Notes: generated by a model not told the origin, from the letters alone. Counted from the stretch's first letter, positions 47,104-57,051 are shown. The stretch is 64,000 bases of DNA from Halothermothrix sp. (GCA_016841825.1 JAENYK010000003.1:62001-126000), one strand, 5' to 3'. A program made the numbers and translations.

Positions 47104-47647
47104 ATAAAGTAAAAATCTCAACTCGATTCTTCATCCGCTGTTTAGCCTGGAATAAAGCTGTATCCGCCCGTTTAAGGATAAAAGCCATACTCTCCCCATC
47201 TTCAGGAAAAGAAGCCAACCCCAGGGAGATGGTCAATCTACCTTCAGGTTGAATCTGTTCACCAGGAAATTGATACATCTCAATCATCTTGCGTAATCTT
47301 TCAGCCACTCGAAAAGAATCATCCTTATTCGCACCGACTAAGACAATGAGAAACTCTTCACCTTCATATCTGATGGCATAATCACCACTACGTAAATTAC
47401 GTTTCATCAAGAATCCAATCTGTTGTAAAATCTTGTCTCCCAGATCATAACCGTTCATCTCATTAAAATGTGTAAAATCATCAATGTCAATTAATAATAG
47501 AGTGAAAGGAATGTCATCAGTCATAGCTTGTATCAAAGCCTTTTTCAGCTGGTCATCAAAGAATTTTCGGTTATACAGAGAGGTGAGATTGTCTATGTAC
47601 TTACGGTCCTTAATCTCAGGAAGAATTTTCCGTCTTTCTCTGCTCAT
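47102..47647 (-). CDS. GGDEF-domain diguanylate cyclase
   Basis: A 181-residue protein that is almost only a GGDEF domain: LTSLYNRKFFDDQL, IDIDDFTHFNEMNG (metal Asp), signature YEGEEF (usual GGEEF, first Gly replaced), and RADTALFQAK. The I-site Arg-Ser-Gly-Asp lies five residues before the signature. It would make cyclic di-GMP from GTP, if active. No sensor domain is attached. ATG 47647 follows AAGGGGT. Confidence 0.88.
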   Translation of the reverse strand: MSRERRKILPEIKDRKYIDNLTSLYNRKFFDDQLKKALIQAMTDDIPFTLLLIDIDDFTHFNEMNGYDLGDKILQQIGFLMKRNLRSGDYAIRYEGEEFLIVLVGANKDDSFRVAERLRKMIEMYQFPGEQIQPEGRLTISLGLASFPEDGESMAFILKRADTALFQAKQRMKNRVEIFTL

Positions 47648-47683
47648 ATTAAATCTACCCCTTATTTAAAGTATTTAATATCA

Positions 47684-47731
47684 AACGGTTTTCGTACCAA
47701 ATGATTTTCATACCAGGTGATTTTCATACCA
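47684..47731 (-). repeat. Three tandem 16-bp repeats upstream of the GGDEF gene
   Basis: Three units of 16 bases (minus strand TGGTATGAAAATCACC, TGGTATGAAAATCATT, TGGTACGAAAACCGTT) follow each other without gaps. They lie just downstream of the promoter at 47742-47770, in the expected 5' end of the GGDEF transcript. Function unknown. Confidence 0.8.
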
Positions 47732-47741
47732 CTCACTAGAT

Positions 47742-47770
47742 ATTATATCATTTTTTTACATATTGGTAAA
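47742..47770 (-). promoter_or_regulatory. Promoter of the GGDEF gene
   Basis: TTTACC (47770-47765), 17 bases and TATAAT (47747-47742) on the minus strand. Transcription near 47735 would begin just before the tandem repeats. Confidence 0.65.
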
Positions 47771-47877
47771 GGAGTTAAATAAAATTTTTTTTAGAATTAT
47801 GCAATTCCAACTTTTTTGCTAGGATTATATATATTTTGTAAAACTATTGATAAAATTAAGTTTCAAAGCACATACAA

Positions 47878-47901
47878 GACCTCCAGAACAGTCTGGAGGT
47901 C
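47878..47901 (-). terminator. Hairpin after the LysM-SleB gene
   Basis: GACCTCCAGA and TCTGGAGGTC pair across four bases. The T-run is weak. It lies 36 bases past the stop. Confidence 0.65.
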
Positions 47902-47936
47902 AAAGTGAGTTGTATCCATTGATATAGTATAGTCAG

Positions 47937-48869
47937 CTATCTGGCAAAAACATGCTCCCCGATGGTCACTGTCTTCTGTCGTTTCTCAAACCACCAGACA
48001 TTTCTGGCAACTTTAGGATTAAGAAAATATAATGCACCTAATGATGGATCGAAACCATTCAAAGCTTCACGTGCAGCTTGATACGATGAAGAAGCCGGGT
48101 GTAAATTAAACTGACCATTACTTACAGACTCAAACTGTCCAGATTGATAGATAACACTTTCTATTGAGTTCGGATAATAAGAACTCAATACACGATTCAA
48201 AATAACTGCTGCAACAGCAACTTTACCCAGATATGGTTCACCTCGAGCTTCACCATTAACAACTCTGGCTAACAGATTTAACTCTTGAGCAGATATTGTT
48301 TTAGCCAATACCTGTTTCGGGGTCAATCCAGCGGTTGGTAAGATAATTCTTTGACCAATTCTAATGGTAGTATTATCTAATTTGTTCAATGCAGTGAGTA
48401 TCGAAACAGATGTATTAAATTCCCGGGCCAGTTCATATAAACTGTCCCCCCTCTTAATATGGTAGATGAGCTGTTGACTTTTAGGAATATTGACTGTAAC
48501 AGGATCATTTTTCAACCTCACCGGATACTCATGCCAATCCATTATTTTCATCTCCGGAGTTGCATCTGAAAAAAGTTCAGTACTTGGCCATTCTACCCCC
48601 TCCGTAAAATCTTCATCTTCAAAGGGAATGTATAACTCATCACCTGGTAATAACATAGAAGAATCAGTTAATTTATTTGCCTTTTTTAATAGGGTAACAG
48701 TAGTTTCAAATTTTTTAGCGATAGTAGTCAGATTATCGCCTTCCTGAACCACATAAACCAAAGAAAAAATTCGCTCAGCCTTAACTATTCCTGCTGCGAA
48801 AGCTCCCGTGATAACAATGGCGAAAGCAATTATCAGGACACATATTCTTCTATTAACGCTACCTCTCAT
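47937..48869 (-). CDS. Cell-wall hydrolase with two LysM domains and a SleB domain
   Basis: Signal or anchor (residues 10-30), LysM one (about 38-85, YVVQEGDNLTTIAKKF), LysM two (about 132-175, YHIKRGDSLYELAREF) and a C-terminal SleB/Hydrolase_2 domain (about 200-310) with the probable catalytic Glu in NGEARGEPY. LysM binds glycan; SleB-type lytic transglycosylases cleave spore cortex or vegetative wall. It is 310 residues long. ATG 48869 follows GGAGGTGAAGGG. It is a likely germination or wall-remodelling enzyme. Confidence 0.92.
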   Translation of the reverse strand: MRGSVNRRICVLIIAFAIVITGAFAAGIVKAERIFSLVYVVQEGDNLTTIAKKFETTVTLLKKANKLTDSSMLLPGDELYIPFEDEDFTEGVEWPSTELFSDATPEMKIMDWHEYPVRLKNDPVTVNIPKSQQLIYHIKRGDSLYELAREFNTSVSILTALNKLDNTTIRIGQRIILPTAGLTPKQVLAKTISAQELNLLARVVNGEARGEPYLGKVAVAAVILNRVLSSYYPNSIESVIYQSGQFESVSNGQFNLHPASSSYQAAREALNGFDPSLGALYFLNPKVARNVWWFEKRQKTVTIGEHVFAR

Positions 48870-48944
48870 TAAGTCCCTTCACCTCCACTATCTAGACATT
48901 TATTAATTCTCTATTCTCCGAACTATTCCTGTAGTGCAAAAGAC

Positions 48945-51434
48945 CTATATTATAAAATCTTTCAACCTTTTACTTATTTCGTCAAAAGTATCCACACAGA
49001 TTTTGGTTTTGGGCAGGGAATTGAGAAAAACTCGACCATAAGACTTACTATAAAGACGTTGGTCAAAAACAACTACAACCCCTCGATCATCTTTAGATCG
49101 GACTAGACGTCCAAAACCTTGTTTAAATTTTATCACCGCATTCGGCAGCATAAAATGAACAAAAGGATTCTTACCTTCCCTTTTTAGTTTCTCTACCCGT
49201 GCCTCTACAATAGGTTCTGACGGGACGAGAAAGGGTAATTTTGTAATAACTACACAGGAAAGATCTTCACCTTGAATATCTATTCCTTCCCAAAAACTAG
49301 ATGTTCCAAAGATAACTCCCTTCTCTTCCTCTTTAAAATTGTTAATAATCTGCTGCCTTGAACCCTCACCCTGTTTATAAAGCCTAATTCCTTCCTTTTC
49401 CAACGGGTTTTGCAGAGCAGTATAAAAGACATTTAACATTCGATACGATGTAAATAAGACGAGAGTTCTCCCCTTCATAATTTGCAAAATTTGTAAAAGA
49501 TGATCCTGAACTTCTTCCACATAACTACTATGATTAGGATCAGTCGTATCTTTGACCACAGTCACTAAAGCCTGTTTTTGATAGTCAAAAGGAGAGCCTA
49601 CCAGCAGATCATCAACACGTTCATCAGTCAGGCCCAAATTGTGTCGAAAATAATTAAAATTGTTTTGAACTGTCAAGGTAGCTGATGTAAAGATTACTGT
49701 ATCTAAAGCTTCCACTACCTGTTCTCTGATATCATCCGCAATCTCCAAAGGTGCAGCCTGTAAAGTACAGTACAGCTCATCTTTTCGTCGATAAAAGACT
49801 TCCATCCAATACACATAACTCTCATCTTCCAGATTTGTAATAAATTCCAGTGATCGTAATACACGTTGGAGTTGGGTTATCCGCCCATCCAACTCGACGA
49901 GCAAACTATCATAATCTGGAATCTCCTGATCTTTTAGACCTTCCAGCTCATCGTACAATACTGTCATCTTTCTTCCCAATTGGTTAATCGCCCCAATAAA
50001 GTCGTCAGCAGCAGGTAATACATCACTCTGCCATTTTTCATTATCCAGGGTCTCTTTAATTAAGCGGAGTTTACTCTCACCTCTGGTCTGCTGCTGTTGA
50101 AAAAAGTCAGCCACCTGAGTAAAAAAATGCTGAGCCATATCCCTGACTTTTAAAAACAAAGGAATAATTTCAATGTCAATTAACCTTAATACTTCCGATT
50201 TTTGATCTTTATTCAAAATCGTTTTCGCCAGTGAACCGCGAATTCCCTGTAATAATCCCTGTTGATTTTTACCTTTAGTATTATAAATATACTGCAGAAA
50301 TCGAATAAAATTATATCGATTTAATTGATACCCCAAATATTCAGTCGCTACATGCTCTAAATTATGGGCCTCATCCAGAATTAAATGTTTATACTTAGGA
50401 AGAACGGCAATTTCACCATCACCACGTTCTTTGCGCACAGCCAGGTCAGCAAACAAAAGATGATGGTTTACAATTAAGAGATCGGCTCCAGTAGTTTCAC
50501 GACGTGCTCTCTGGAAAAAACATCCCCGATAATGGGGACATTTACTGCGTAAGCAGGTCTCTGCTTCAGAAGCAACCTTCTCCCATAAATCTGCATCAGG
50601 TTGAAAGGGAAACTCACTCTTAGAACCCACATCTTCTCTAAAGACCTGATGATTCACCTCAGTTAACATCTGTTCTTCTTCCACTTTCAGTTCTTCATAT
50701 CCCTGGTTGAGAAAGTTTAACTTCCGTAAACAGACATAATTTCTTCTCCCTTTTACCAGGACAGTCCTGAATTCTCTGGGCAGTATAGGTGTAAGAGCCT
50801 TCTCTAACAGAGGAATATCTTTATAAAATAACTGCTCCTGTAAATTAATCGTATTAGTAGAAACCACCACCTTCTCATTGTTTTTAACCGCCCAATGAAG
50901 TGCCGGAACCAGATAAGCCATAGATTTACCGGTACCGGTCCCTGCTTCTACCATTAGATGTCGACGATTATTCAAAGCAAAAATTATGGTCTTCACCATC
51001 TCTAACTGCTGGGGGCGATACTCATATTTACCAAGACTCCGACTTAACATGTTACCTTCTTCAAAGAATTGAATAATCTCTCTGGAGCTAAGCCGCTGCC
51101 GCTCTCTGGGCAGATGAGGTTCTACAACCATATAACCTTCTTCAACCAGATTATCTATAATTAAAAAACCGGCACCTTGATTACCTACTAATGAAGCAAC
51201 TCGTAAATCTGCTTCAGAAGGTGAAAGCTTACCTGAAGGATGATTATGGATTAAAATCTGTCCAGGTCCGACATCATTAACGATGGCGGGGGCAGCACCA
51301 GTATTCCCACGCGCCAGAACTCGAATCTCAGAAATCTCGCCACTTAGAGGATCAATTACACCTGTAGCCAGAACTTCCTGACCATCAGCGAGCTCTATCT
51401 CCCGTGCTAACTTTTCGATTACCTGTGAAACCAT
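48945..51434 (-). CDS. DinG-family helicase with N-terminal JAMM domain
   Basis: About 829 residues. The N-terminal part (to about 115) is a JAMM metalloprotease-like domain: HNHPSGKLSPSEAD has the His-x-His and Asp of the metal site. The rest is a DinG/XPD-type superfamily 2 helicase: Walker A EAGTGTGKS (about 165), four Cys for a 4Fe-4S cluster (CLRKL; CLRSKC; PHYRGC), DEAH box (LDEAHN) and motif VI QGFGRLVRS. Usual Firmicutes DinG has a DnaQ exonuclease there instead. ATG 51434 is used (GGAAGAG upstream); a TTG 15 codons earlier lacks a site. It follows nfo, so it probably serves DNA repair. Confidence 0.9.
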   Translation of the reverse strand: MVSQVIEKLAREIELADGQEVLATGVIDPLSGEISEIRVLARGNTGAAPAIVNDVGPGQILIHNHPSGKLSPSEADLRVASLVGNQGAGFLIIDNLVEEGYMVVEPHLPRERQRLSSREIIQFFEEGNMLSRSLGKYEYRPQQLEMVKTIIFALNNRRHLMVEAGTGTGKSMAYLVPALHWAVKNNEKVVVSTNTINLQEQLFYKDIPLLEKALTPILPREFRTVLVKGRRNYVCLRKLNFLNQGYEELKVEEEQMLTEVNHQVFREDVGSKSEFPFQPDADLWEKVASEAETCLRSKCPHYRGCFFQRARRETTGADLLIVNHHLLFADLAVRKERGDGEIAVLPKYKHLILDEAHNLEHVATEYLGYQLNRYNFIRFLQYIYNTKGKNQQGLLQGIRGSLAKTILNKDQKSEVLRLIDIEIIPLFLKVRDMAQHFFTQVADFFQQQQTRGESKLRLIKETLDNEKWQSDVLPAADDFIGAINQLGRKMTVLYDELEGLKDQEIPDYDSLLVELDGRITQLQRVLRSLEFITNLEDESYVYWMEVFYRRKDELYCTLQAAPLEIADDIREQVVEALDTVIFTSATLTVQNNFNYFRHNLGLTDERVDDLLVGSPFDYQKQALVTVVKDTTDPNHSSYVEEVQDHLLQILQIMKGRTLVLFTSYRMLNVFYTALQNPLEKEGIRLYKQGEGSRQQIINNFKEEEKGVIFGTSSFWEGIDIQGEDLSCVVITKLPFLVPSEPIVEARVEKLKREGKNPFVHFMLPNAVIKFKQGFGRLVRSKDDRGVVVVFDQRLYSKSYGRVFLNSLPKTKICVDTFDEISKRLKDFII

Positions 51435-51485
51435 AATCTCTTCCAAAAACACAAACTTCCACTCCAATCTATCTATCAAAAGACT

Positions 51486-52331
51486 TCAAGTCCGTAATTC
51501 TCTTAGTTTATTAATATCTGTCTGATGATCTCCTAGTTCATCAATAGGAGTCTCCAGGATAAAGGGAATATCATATTCTACTACCCAATGATGATTCACT
51601 AAAGCCCTAAATCCCATCTCCCCAATCTCTCCCAGGCCAATATGTTCATGCCGATCCAGATTAGAACCAATTCCTGCTTTAGCGTCATTGGCATGGATCA
51701 GCTTCAACTTATCAATTCCAATTACCTGATCAAAATGTTTTAAAACCAATTCAACAGATTCCTCTGTTCGCAAATCATAACCGGCAGCAAAACCATGGCA
51801 GGTATCAAAACATACGCCCAAACGCCTTTTATCCTCCACCAGATCAATGATTGCCTGCAACTCCTCAAAAGTCTGACCTATCTCTGTTCCTGCTCCAGAC
51901 ACATTCTCTAACAATAGAATTACCTCATTAGGTACTTCTACAAAAGCATGGTTAATGGATTCAGCAATTCTCTGGATGGCCTCCTGTTTCGTAGTACCTG
52001 TATATTTACCTGGATGAAGTACCAGATACTTAGCACCAATACATCCAGACCTCTCCAGGTCAGTAATTAGACCATTCAGAGATTTTTCATAGAGATCCTT
52101 TTTGGGTGAAGCTACGTTAACCAAATATGTGATATGCACAACCAGAGGATCTAAACTTAATTCTTTCAATTTAGCTCTGGTAATTTCGACTTCCGTATTA
52201 GACAATTCCCGTGCTTTCCAACCACGGGGATTTTTCGAAAAAATCTGCAGACAGTTTGCCCCTAATTCATCCGCTCGCCCGGGTGCTTTATCAATCCCCC
52301 CGGCAATCGACACATGTGAGCCTAACTTCAT
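51486..52331 (-). CDS. nfo: Deoxyribonuclease IV (endonuclease IV)
   Basis: A TIM-barrel zinc enzyme that cleaves DNA at abasic sites. LGSHVSIAGG starts the protein; the metal ligands include the His in GSHVS, Glu in LLENVSG, DTCHGFAAGYD and HANDAKAG, with the final Glu in PFILETP. The length of 281 is normal. ATG 52331 follows AAGGGGTGG. It lies just upstream of the JAMM-DinG gene on the same strand. Confidence 0.96.
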   Translation of the reverse strand: MKLGSHVSIAGGIDKAPGRADELGANCLQIFSKNPRGWKARELSNTEVEITRAKLKELSLDPLVVHITYLVNVASPKKDLYEKSLNGLITDLERSGCIGAKYLVLHPGKYTGTTKQEAIQRIAESINHAFVEVPNEVILLLENVSGAGTEIGQTFEELQAIIDLVEDKRRLGVCFDTCHGFAAGYDLRTEESVELVLKHFDQVIGIDKLKLIHANDAKAGIGSNLDRHEHIGLGEIGEMGFRALVNHHWVVEYDIPFILETPIDELGDHQTDINKLRELRT

Positions 52332-52507
52332 AACAATTCCACCCCTTTAATTATGGAAAAATTAGCTAACTTCTACTCATAGCATATCCAATTTTACCAA
52401 TAACATTCCTTATTAATTTCGTGCTAGAGGTAGCTTTATCCTCTATTTGAATCTGGAAACTTTAGAAAATGTCAAAGGACGAAGACTCCCGCTGAAAAAA
52501 GGATTGA

Positions 52508-52542
52508 ACACAAGAAAAGAAACTAGCCAATTATTAGCTAGT
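52508..52542 (-). terminator. Terminator after the 131-residue protein gene
   Basis: ACTAGCTAA-type arms ACTAGC and GCTAGT (longer with G-T pairs) around AATAATT, then TTTCTTTTCTT on the minus strand. Confidence 0.75.
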
Positions 52543-52572
52543 CTCTTTTCATATCAAAGGAAGAGTACATCC

Positions 52573-52968
52573 TTATCCACTTTTTCTATTTTCTTTGGTC
52601 AGTCGTTCAACCATTGCAATAGCTTCCTCTTTTGAGTTATAGATTAATGAATCCATCTTCTCTTTCACTGCCCCCAAGCGTAAAGAGGTTCGGGTAAAAG
52701 TTTTGTTTGAATAACGAACCGTGCCCAGTGAGTATTGCTCCTGATTCTCTTTAATCAATTGCATATACTCATCTTTTATCTTAACATCTATCGTGCAATT
52801 ATCATAATTTACAATTGAATATACTTTGTGCCCAATAGGTTTCATCATACCGTCAACTATTCCTTTAATCTCCTGTACCTGTTCCAGACTCGAAATCTCC
52901 AAATCCGAAAAGTCGATAAAAAGGATGTCCTTTTCAGCATCAAAGTTAAATCTACTCTTCAAATCCAT
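52573..52968 (-). CDS. Stand-alone domain resembling the C-terminal extension of acyl-CoA transferases
   Basis: A 131-residue soluble protein starting MDLKSRFNFDAEKDILFID. The pattern KVYSIVNYDN, then YSLGTVRYSNKTF and IYNSKEEA, recalls from memory the extra C-terminal domain found on some propionate/acetate CoA-transferases, here without any transferase. Function as a single domain is unknown. ATG 52968 (AAGGAGG seven bases upstream) is preferred. It stands alone with its own terminator. The assignment needs a sequence search. Confidence 0.7.
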   Translation of the reverse strand: MDLKSRFNFDAEKDILFIDFSDLEISSLEQVQEIKGIVDGMMKPIGHKVYSIVNYDNCTIDVKIKDEYMQLIKENQEQYSLGTVRYSNKTFTRTSLRLGAVKEKMDSLIYNSKEEAIAMVERLTKENRKSG

Positions 52969-53184
52969 CTTCAATCCTCCTTTCCCTAACAGATTTATCA
53001 TAACCCGAAAAAGTTACTGATAAGTTACATTTTTATGATATTTCAAAAAAGAAGTCTCCTAATTTCTATAGATGAGAGGACAAATAATTACCTTCACAGA
53101 AGCACAAATCCCCTTCTGAACTCGTTAAATTTAAGGATTATCAGTTTGTCTGTTAATGCAATGTTTATAAGCAATTCTACATAA

Positions 53185-53213
53185 GAAAAAACCCTCATAA
53201 AAAGCAGGGTTTG
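53185..53213 (-). terminator. Terminator after the monoacylglycerol-lipase-like gene
   Basis: AACCCT and AGGGTT pair across GCTTTTTATG on the minus strand, followed by TTTTCTTATG. It lies about 50 bases past the stop at 53262. Confidence 0.75.
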
Positions 53214-53261
53214 TTAATCGCATCAGCTATTTTCTTTAGATGATCTTATCTCAAAAATACC

Positions 53262-54116
53262 TTAAGAATTTACCACCTGATCCCTGGTTAACTGCCCTAG
53301 CCAGTGATTAATCTTAGTCAAAACAACCTCCCGATTAGCTTCGTTGAATATCTCATGATACATATCTTCATAACAGATAATTTCTTTAGGAACTTCTGTT
53401 CCCAGTTTAGAGACAAATTCCTTAACCCCTTCCGGGTCAACAATCTGATCCTGACCAGCATATAACATCAATAAAGGTTCCTGGAATAGATGAGCGTTAG
53501 CCTGGGTAAAATCAATAACTTTGATTAACTCACTGACAAAACGCGGAGTTACTTTATCATGTACCAAAGGATCAGCCATGTAAGCTTCGACAACCTTAGA
53601 GTTATGGGATAACTTATCTGCCGGTAGCGAATTTCTCAAACTGATCCAGGGAACGACCCGATTGAATATCTTGAGAAAAAACTCTAAATTCTTTGGAACA
53701 GGATAATTCTTTAACGCAGGAGATGAAATAATATAACCATCAACCTGATTGGGATACTTGATTCCATACGCCAGACTTAACAAACCGCCCATACTATGCC
53801 CCAAAATCACCGTCTTATGTCTATTCCAGGGATCTTTAATAATCTGAACAAAACGATGAATATCCCTAAAATATACATCAAAAGATGATACATGTCCTCT
53901 TTTTCCAGGCGACTTTCCAAATCCTACTTGATCAAAAGCATAAACATTATATCCTTGATCGACTAAAAACTCTGCCACCACTTGGTAACGGCCAACATGT
54001 TCCCCTAAGCCATGAATCAAAAGAACATTAACTGAAGATCTACCTTTTGCTTCCCAGGAACAGGCAAAAAGCTCCGCTCCAGAACAATTCTTATAACCAA
54101 ATTCATGGTAAATCAT
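53262..54116 (-). CDS. Alpha/beta hydrolase (monoacylglycerol lipase-like)
   Basis: A 284-residue soluble hydrolase: HGLGEHVGRY (oxyanion region), FDQVGFGKSPGKRGHV (the MGL-type loop), nucleophile GHSMGG (about 105), Asp in QDQIVDP and His in MYHEIF. This order is that of monoglyceride lipases/lysophospholipases. The substrate is inferred. ATG 54116 follows AAGGAGGAG. It is a single gene between pnp and a terminator. Confidence 0.88.
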   Translation of the reverse strand: MIYHEFGYKNCSGAELFACSWEAKGRSSVNVLLIHGLGEHVGRYQVVAEFLVDQGYNVYAFDQVGFGKSPGKRGHVSSFDVYFRDIHRFVQIIKDPWNRHKTVILGHSMGGLLSLAYGIKYPNQVDGYIISSPALKNYPVPKNLEFFLKIFNRVVPWISLRNSLPADKLSHNSKVVEAYMADPLVHDKVTPRFVSELIKVIDFTQANAHLFQEPLLMLYAGQDQIVDPEGVKEFVSKLGTEVPKEIICYEDMYHEIFNEANREVVLTKINHWLGQLTRDQVVNS

Positions 54117-54230
54117 CAACTCTCCTCCTTTTTTCTTTTCTCCTGCCATCCTCTTCCTTAATCAACCTACCATATCTCAATTTCATTTCTATGTTCTTAT
54201 TTAGCCAAATATCTCTGAAAATCCTCTTTT

Positions 54231-54260
54231 TTTAAAAATAAAAGACACCCAACGGTGCCT
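54231..54260 (-). terminator. Terminator after pnp
   Basis: GGCACC and GGTGTC pair (one G-T) around GTTG, with TTTTATTTTT on the minus strand. It lies 20 bases past the pnp stop. Confidence 0.85.
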
Positions 54261-54278
54261 TCTTCTAGCATATAAACT

Positions 54279-56426
54279 TTAATCTCTTGTCACTTCTCCT
54301 ACCTGGGGTTGGGGAGCAGTAGGGTCTTCTAATCCCATATCTTTTAATGCATCCTTTCTGGATAAGTTAATTCGACCTTGATCGTCGATCTCAACTACTT
54401 TTACCCAGACATCATCGCCTACTTTCAAAACATCTTCAACATTTTTAACATGATATTGAGCCAATTTAGAAATATGACATAACCCCTCTTGACCCGGAAC
54501 GATCTCCACAAATGCCCCAAAATTCATAACTCGTTTAACTTTGCCTTTATATAATTCGCCAACAGCTACATCTCTAGTTAGATCATAAATCATCTGTCGG
54601 GCTGTTTCTCCACTTTCCTGATCTGTAGACAGAATATAAACACTTCCATCATCTTCAATATCAACCTTAACTCCGGTCTCATCGACAATTTTTTTGATCA
54701 TCTTACCACCAGGACCAATGACATAACGAATCTTGTCAGGGTCAATCTTCATGGTGATCATACTTGGCGCATATGGTGAAAGTTCAGCACGTGGTTCACC
54801 AATCTCATTTAACATCTCATGCAAAATATGCAGACGACCTTTACGCGCCTGTTCCAGGGCATCCTGTAGAATCTCTCTGCTAACACCAGCAATCTTAATA
54901 TCCATCTGCAGTGCAGTAATTCCGGCTTCAGTTCCCGCCACTTTAAAGTCCATGTCTCCATAATGATCCTCAACACCTTGAATGTCAGAAAGTATTGCAT
55001 AGTTCTCACCATCACTGATCAGCCCCATAGCAATACCAGAAACAGGTGCAATGATTGGTACACCACCATCCATCAGAGCCATAATACTTGCACAAATACT
55101 GGCTTGAGATGAGGAACCATTGGATTCTAATACTTCTGAGACCAACCTAATAGTATAGGGGAACTCCTCATGAGTTGGAATAACTGGTTCAATAGCCCGT
55201 TCCCCCAATGCTCCATGTCCTATCTCCCGACGACCCGGAGAACGTAATGGGCTAGTCTCACCCACACTATATGGTGGGAAATTATAATGATGCATAAACC
55301 GTTTGGTCTCTTCTTCTCCCAAACCAAAAAGAATCTGTTCATCACTACTGGCACCTAAAGTCAAGACTGATAATACTTGAGTTTGACCTCTGGTAAAGAT
55401 AGCAGATCCATGCACACGAGGTAAGGCTCCTGCCTGACACCAGATGGGTCTTACCTCATCTCTTTTTCGACCATCAGGCCTGGTTCCCCCATCAACAATC
55501 ATCCGACGAACTGCTTCTTCTTTTAATTTCTCGATAACTTTAGATACAACTCTAAGTTTCTGTTCAGCATCTTCATCTTCGCTAAACTTTTCAATAAAGT
55601 ATTCTTTAACCTCGTTGGAAACTTCCTCGATTTTGGCATATCTTTCAATCTTTTCAACGATTCTCATCGCCTGAGCAAGACGATCATATGCCTTATCATA
55701 AATCTCCTGTTCCAGATCCTTAGCAACATCAAGATTCTCAAATTCAATCTTTGAAACACCGGCTTCAGCAATCATCTTCTCCTGTCCGGCTACAATCTTT
55801 TTGATAGCTTCATGTCCAAACATGATAGCATCTAACATCAAATCCTCAGATAGTTGTTTGGCTCCAGCTTCGACCATCATAATCGCATCTTTAGTACCAG
55901 CAACAACCAATTCTAATAAACTCTTTTCTCTCTGCTTACAATCTGGATTAATAATAAATTCGCCATCGACTAATCCGACTTTGACTCCACCAATCGGTCC
56001 ATTGAAGGGTATGTCAGAAATACTTAAAGCCATCGAAGCGCCATTCATAGCCAGAATCGCAGGATCATTGTCTGAATCAACAGATAAAACAGTAGCTACG
56101 ATCTGAACATCATGTCGAAAATCCTCCGGGAAAAGTGGTCGCAATGGACGGTCAATTAACCGTGCTGCTAAAGTTGCAGCATCCCGTGGACGTCCTTCCC
56201 GCCGCATGATACTACCGGGAATCTTCCCAATAGCATATTCCCTTTCTTCATAATTGACCATTAACGGGAAGAAATTAATACCTTCTCTAGGTGATGACAT
56301 TGTTGCTGTAACCAGTACAGTTGTTCCATCACAGTTCAACAAAACAGAAGCATTGGCCTGTTTGGCAAGTCTACCAGTTTCAACACTAATATCTCTACCA
56401 CCAACGTTCAGTTGCCATTGTTGCAT
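54279..56426 (-). CDS. pnp: Polynucleotide phosphorylase
   Basis: A 3'-5' phosphorolytic exoribonuclease of 715 residues. Two RNase PH domains (about 10-225 and 310-545), a KH domain with [15 protein letters not shown] (about 560) and an S1 domain (about 625-690, [18 protein letters not shown]) are in the usual order. It degrades mRNA as part of the decay machinery with RNase J. ATG 56426 follows AAGGAGG. It lies after rpsO, as in most bacteria, with a long gap carrying a terminator. Confidence 0.97.
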   Translation of the reverse strand: MQQWQLNVGGRDISVETGRLAKQANASVLLNCDGTTVLVTATMSSPREGINFFPLMVNYEEREYAIGKIPGSIMRREGRPRDAATLAARLIDRPLRPLFPEDFRHDVQIVATVLSVDSDNDPAILAMNGASMALSISDIPFNGPIGGVKVGLVDGEFIINPDCKQREKSLLELVVAGTKDAIMMVEAGAKQLSEDLMLDAIMFGHEAIKKIVAGQEKMIAEAGVSKIEFENLDVAKDLEQEIYDKAYDRLAQAMRIVEKIERYAKIEEVSNEVKEYFIEKFSEDEDAEQKLRVVSKVIEKLKEEAVRRMIVDGGTRPDGRKRDEVRPIWCQAGALPRVHGSAIFTRGQTQVLSVLTLGASSDEQILFGLGEEETKRFMHHYNFPPYSVGETSPLRSPGRREIGHGALGERAIEPVIPTHEEFPYTIRLVSEVLESNGSSSQASICASIMALMDGGVPIIAPVSGIAMGLISDGENYAILSDIQGVEDHYGDMDFKVAGTEAGITALQMDIKIAGVSREILQDALEQARKGRLHILHEMLNEIGEPRAELSPYAPSMITMKIDPDKIRYVIGPGGKMIKKIVDETGVKVDIEDDGSVYILSTDQESGETARQMIYDLTRDVAVGELYKGKVKRVMNFGAFVEIVPGQEGLCHISKLAQYHVKNVEDVLKVGDDVWVKVVEIDDQGRINLSRKDALKDMGLEDPTAPQPQVGEVTRD

Positions 56427-56735
56427 ATACTCAACCTCCTTCTTATAAAAAATCTGTCACTATAAAATGACAATCTTCTATAGCTAAATAAAATAGCTCA
56501 CAGTGTTAATATGTACTTTAGTTATTCTCTTTCATTCACCTTAGTTTCCCCAAATGTTAATATATAATAAACATTTTTCACCCGGAAACGCTTAGATTAA
56601 AATCACATCAACAGCAAGCTGTTAATCCTTTAAGTTTAACGACTTCAAAAGAAGATTTGTACTTCCGTGGAAGTAAATACTATTTAATTCTTCATACTCC
56701 CATCCATAAAGTCAAAAGACTTCCCTTCTAAAATG
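56427..56735. other. Gene-free stretch between rpsO terminator and pnp
   Basis: About 310 bases hold no gene. Read on the minus strand it would be the pnp leader, with small hairpins ACTTCC/GGAAGT, AAGTC/GACTT and AACAG/CTGTT. The pnp promoter is probably here but no convincing -35/-10 pair stands out. Confidence 0.4.
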
Positions 56736-56772
56736 TCATTAAAAGTAAGAGCGGGACCATGTGACCCGCTCT
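56736..56772 (-). terminator. Terminator after rpsO
   Basis: AGAGCGGG and CCCGCTCT pair across nine bases, followed by TACTTTTAATG on the minus strand, 12 bases past the rpsO stop. Confidence 0.85.
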
Positions 56773-56784
56773 TCGTAAAAATTC

Positions 56785-57051
56785 TTAACCTCTAATTCCC
56801 AATCTGCTAATTAATGTACGATACCGTTCAATATCTTTATTCTGCAAGTATCGTAAAAGACCTTTCCGCTTACCTACCATTTTAAGCAGTCCTCTACGGG
56901 AATGATGGTCTTTCTTATGCTCTTTCAAGTGTTCGGTTAAAAGGCTAATTCTCTCAGTCAAGAGAGCGATCTGAACCTCAGGAGAACCGGTATCTCCTTC
57001 AGCAACCTGAAACTCTGTAATAATATCTGCTTTTCTGTCAACTGTTAACAT
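56785..57051 (-). CDS. rpsO: Ribosomal protein S15
   Basis: An 88-residue 30S protein that binds 16S rRNA. The motifs [18 protein letters not shown] and [13 protein letters not shown] are invariant. ATG 57051 follows GAAGGAGGTG. It follows the small gene pair and precedes pnp; its terminator means partial read-through or a separate pnp promoter. Confidence 0.97.
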   Translation of the reverse strand: MLTVDRKADIITEFQVAEGDTGSPEVQIALLTERISLLTEHLKEHKKDHHSRRGLLKMVGKRKGLLRYLQNKDIERYRTLISRLGIRG

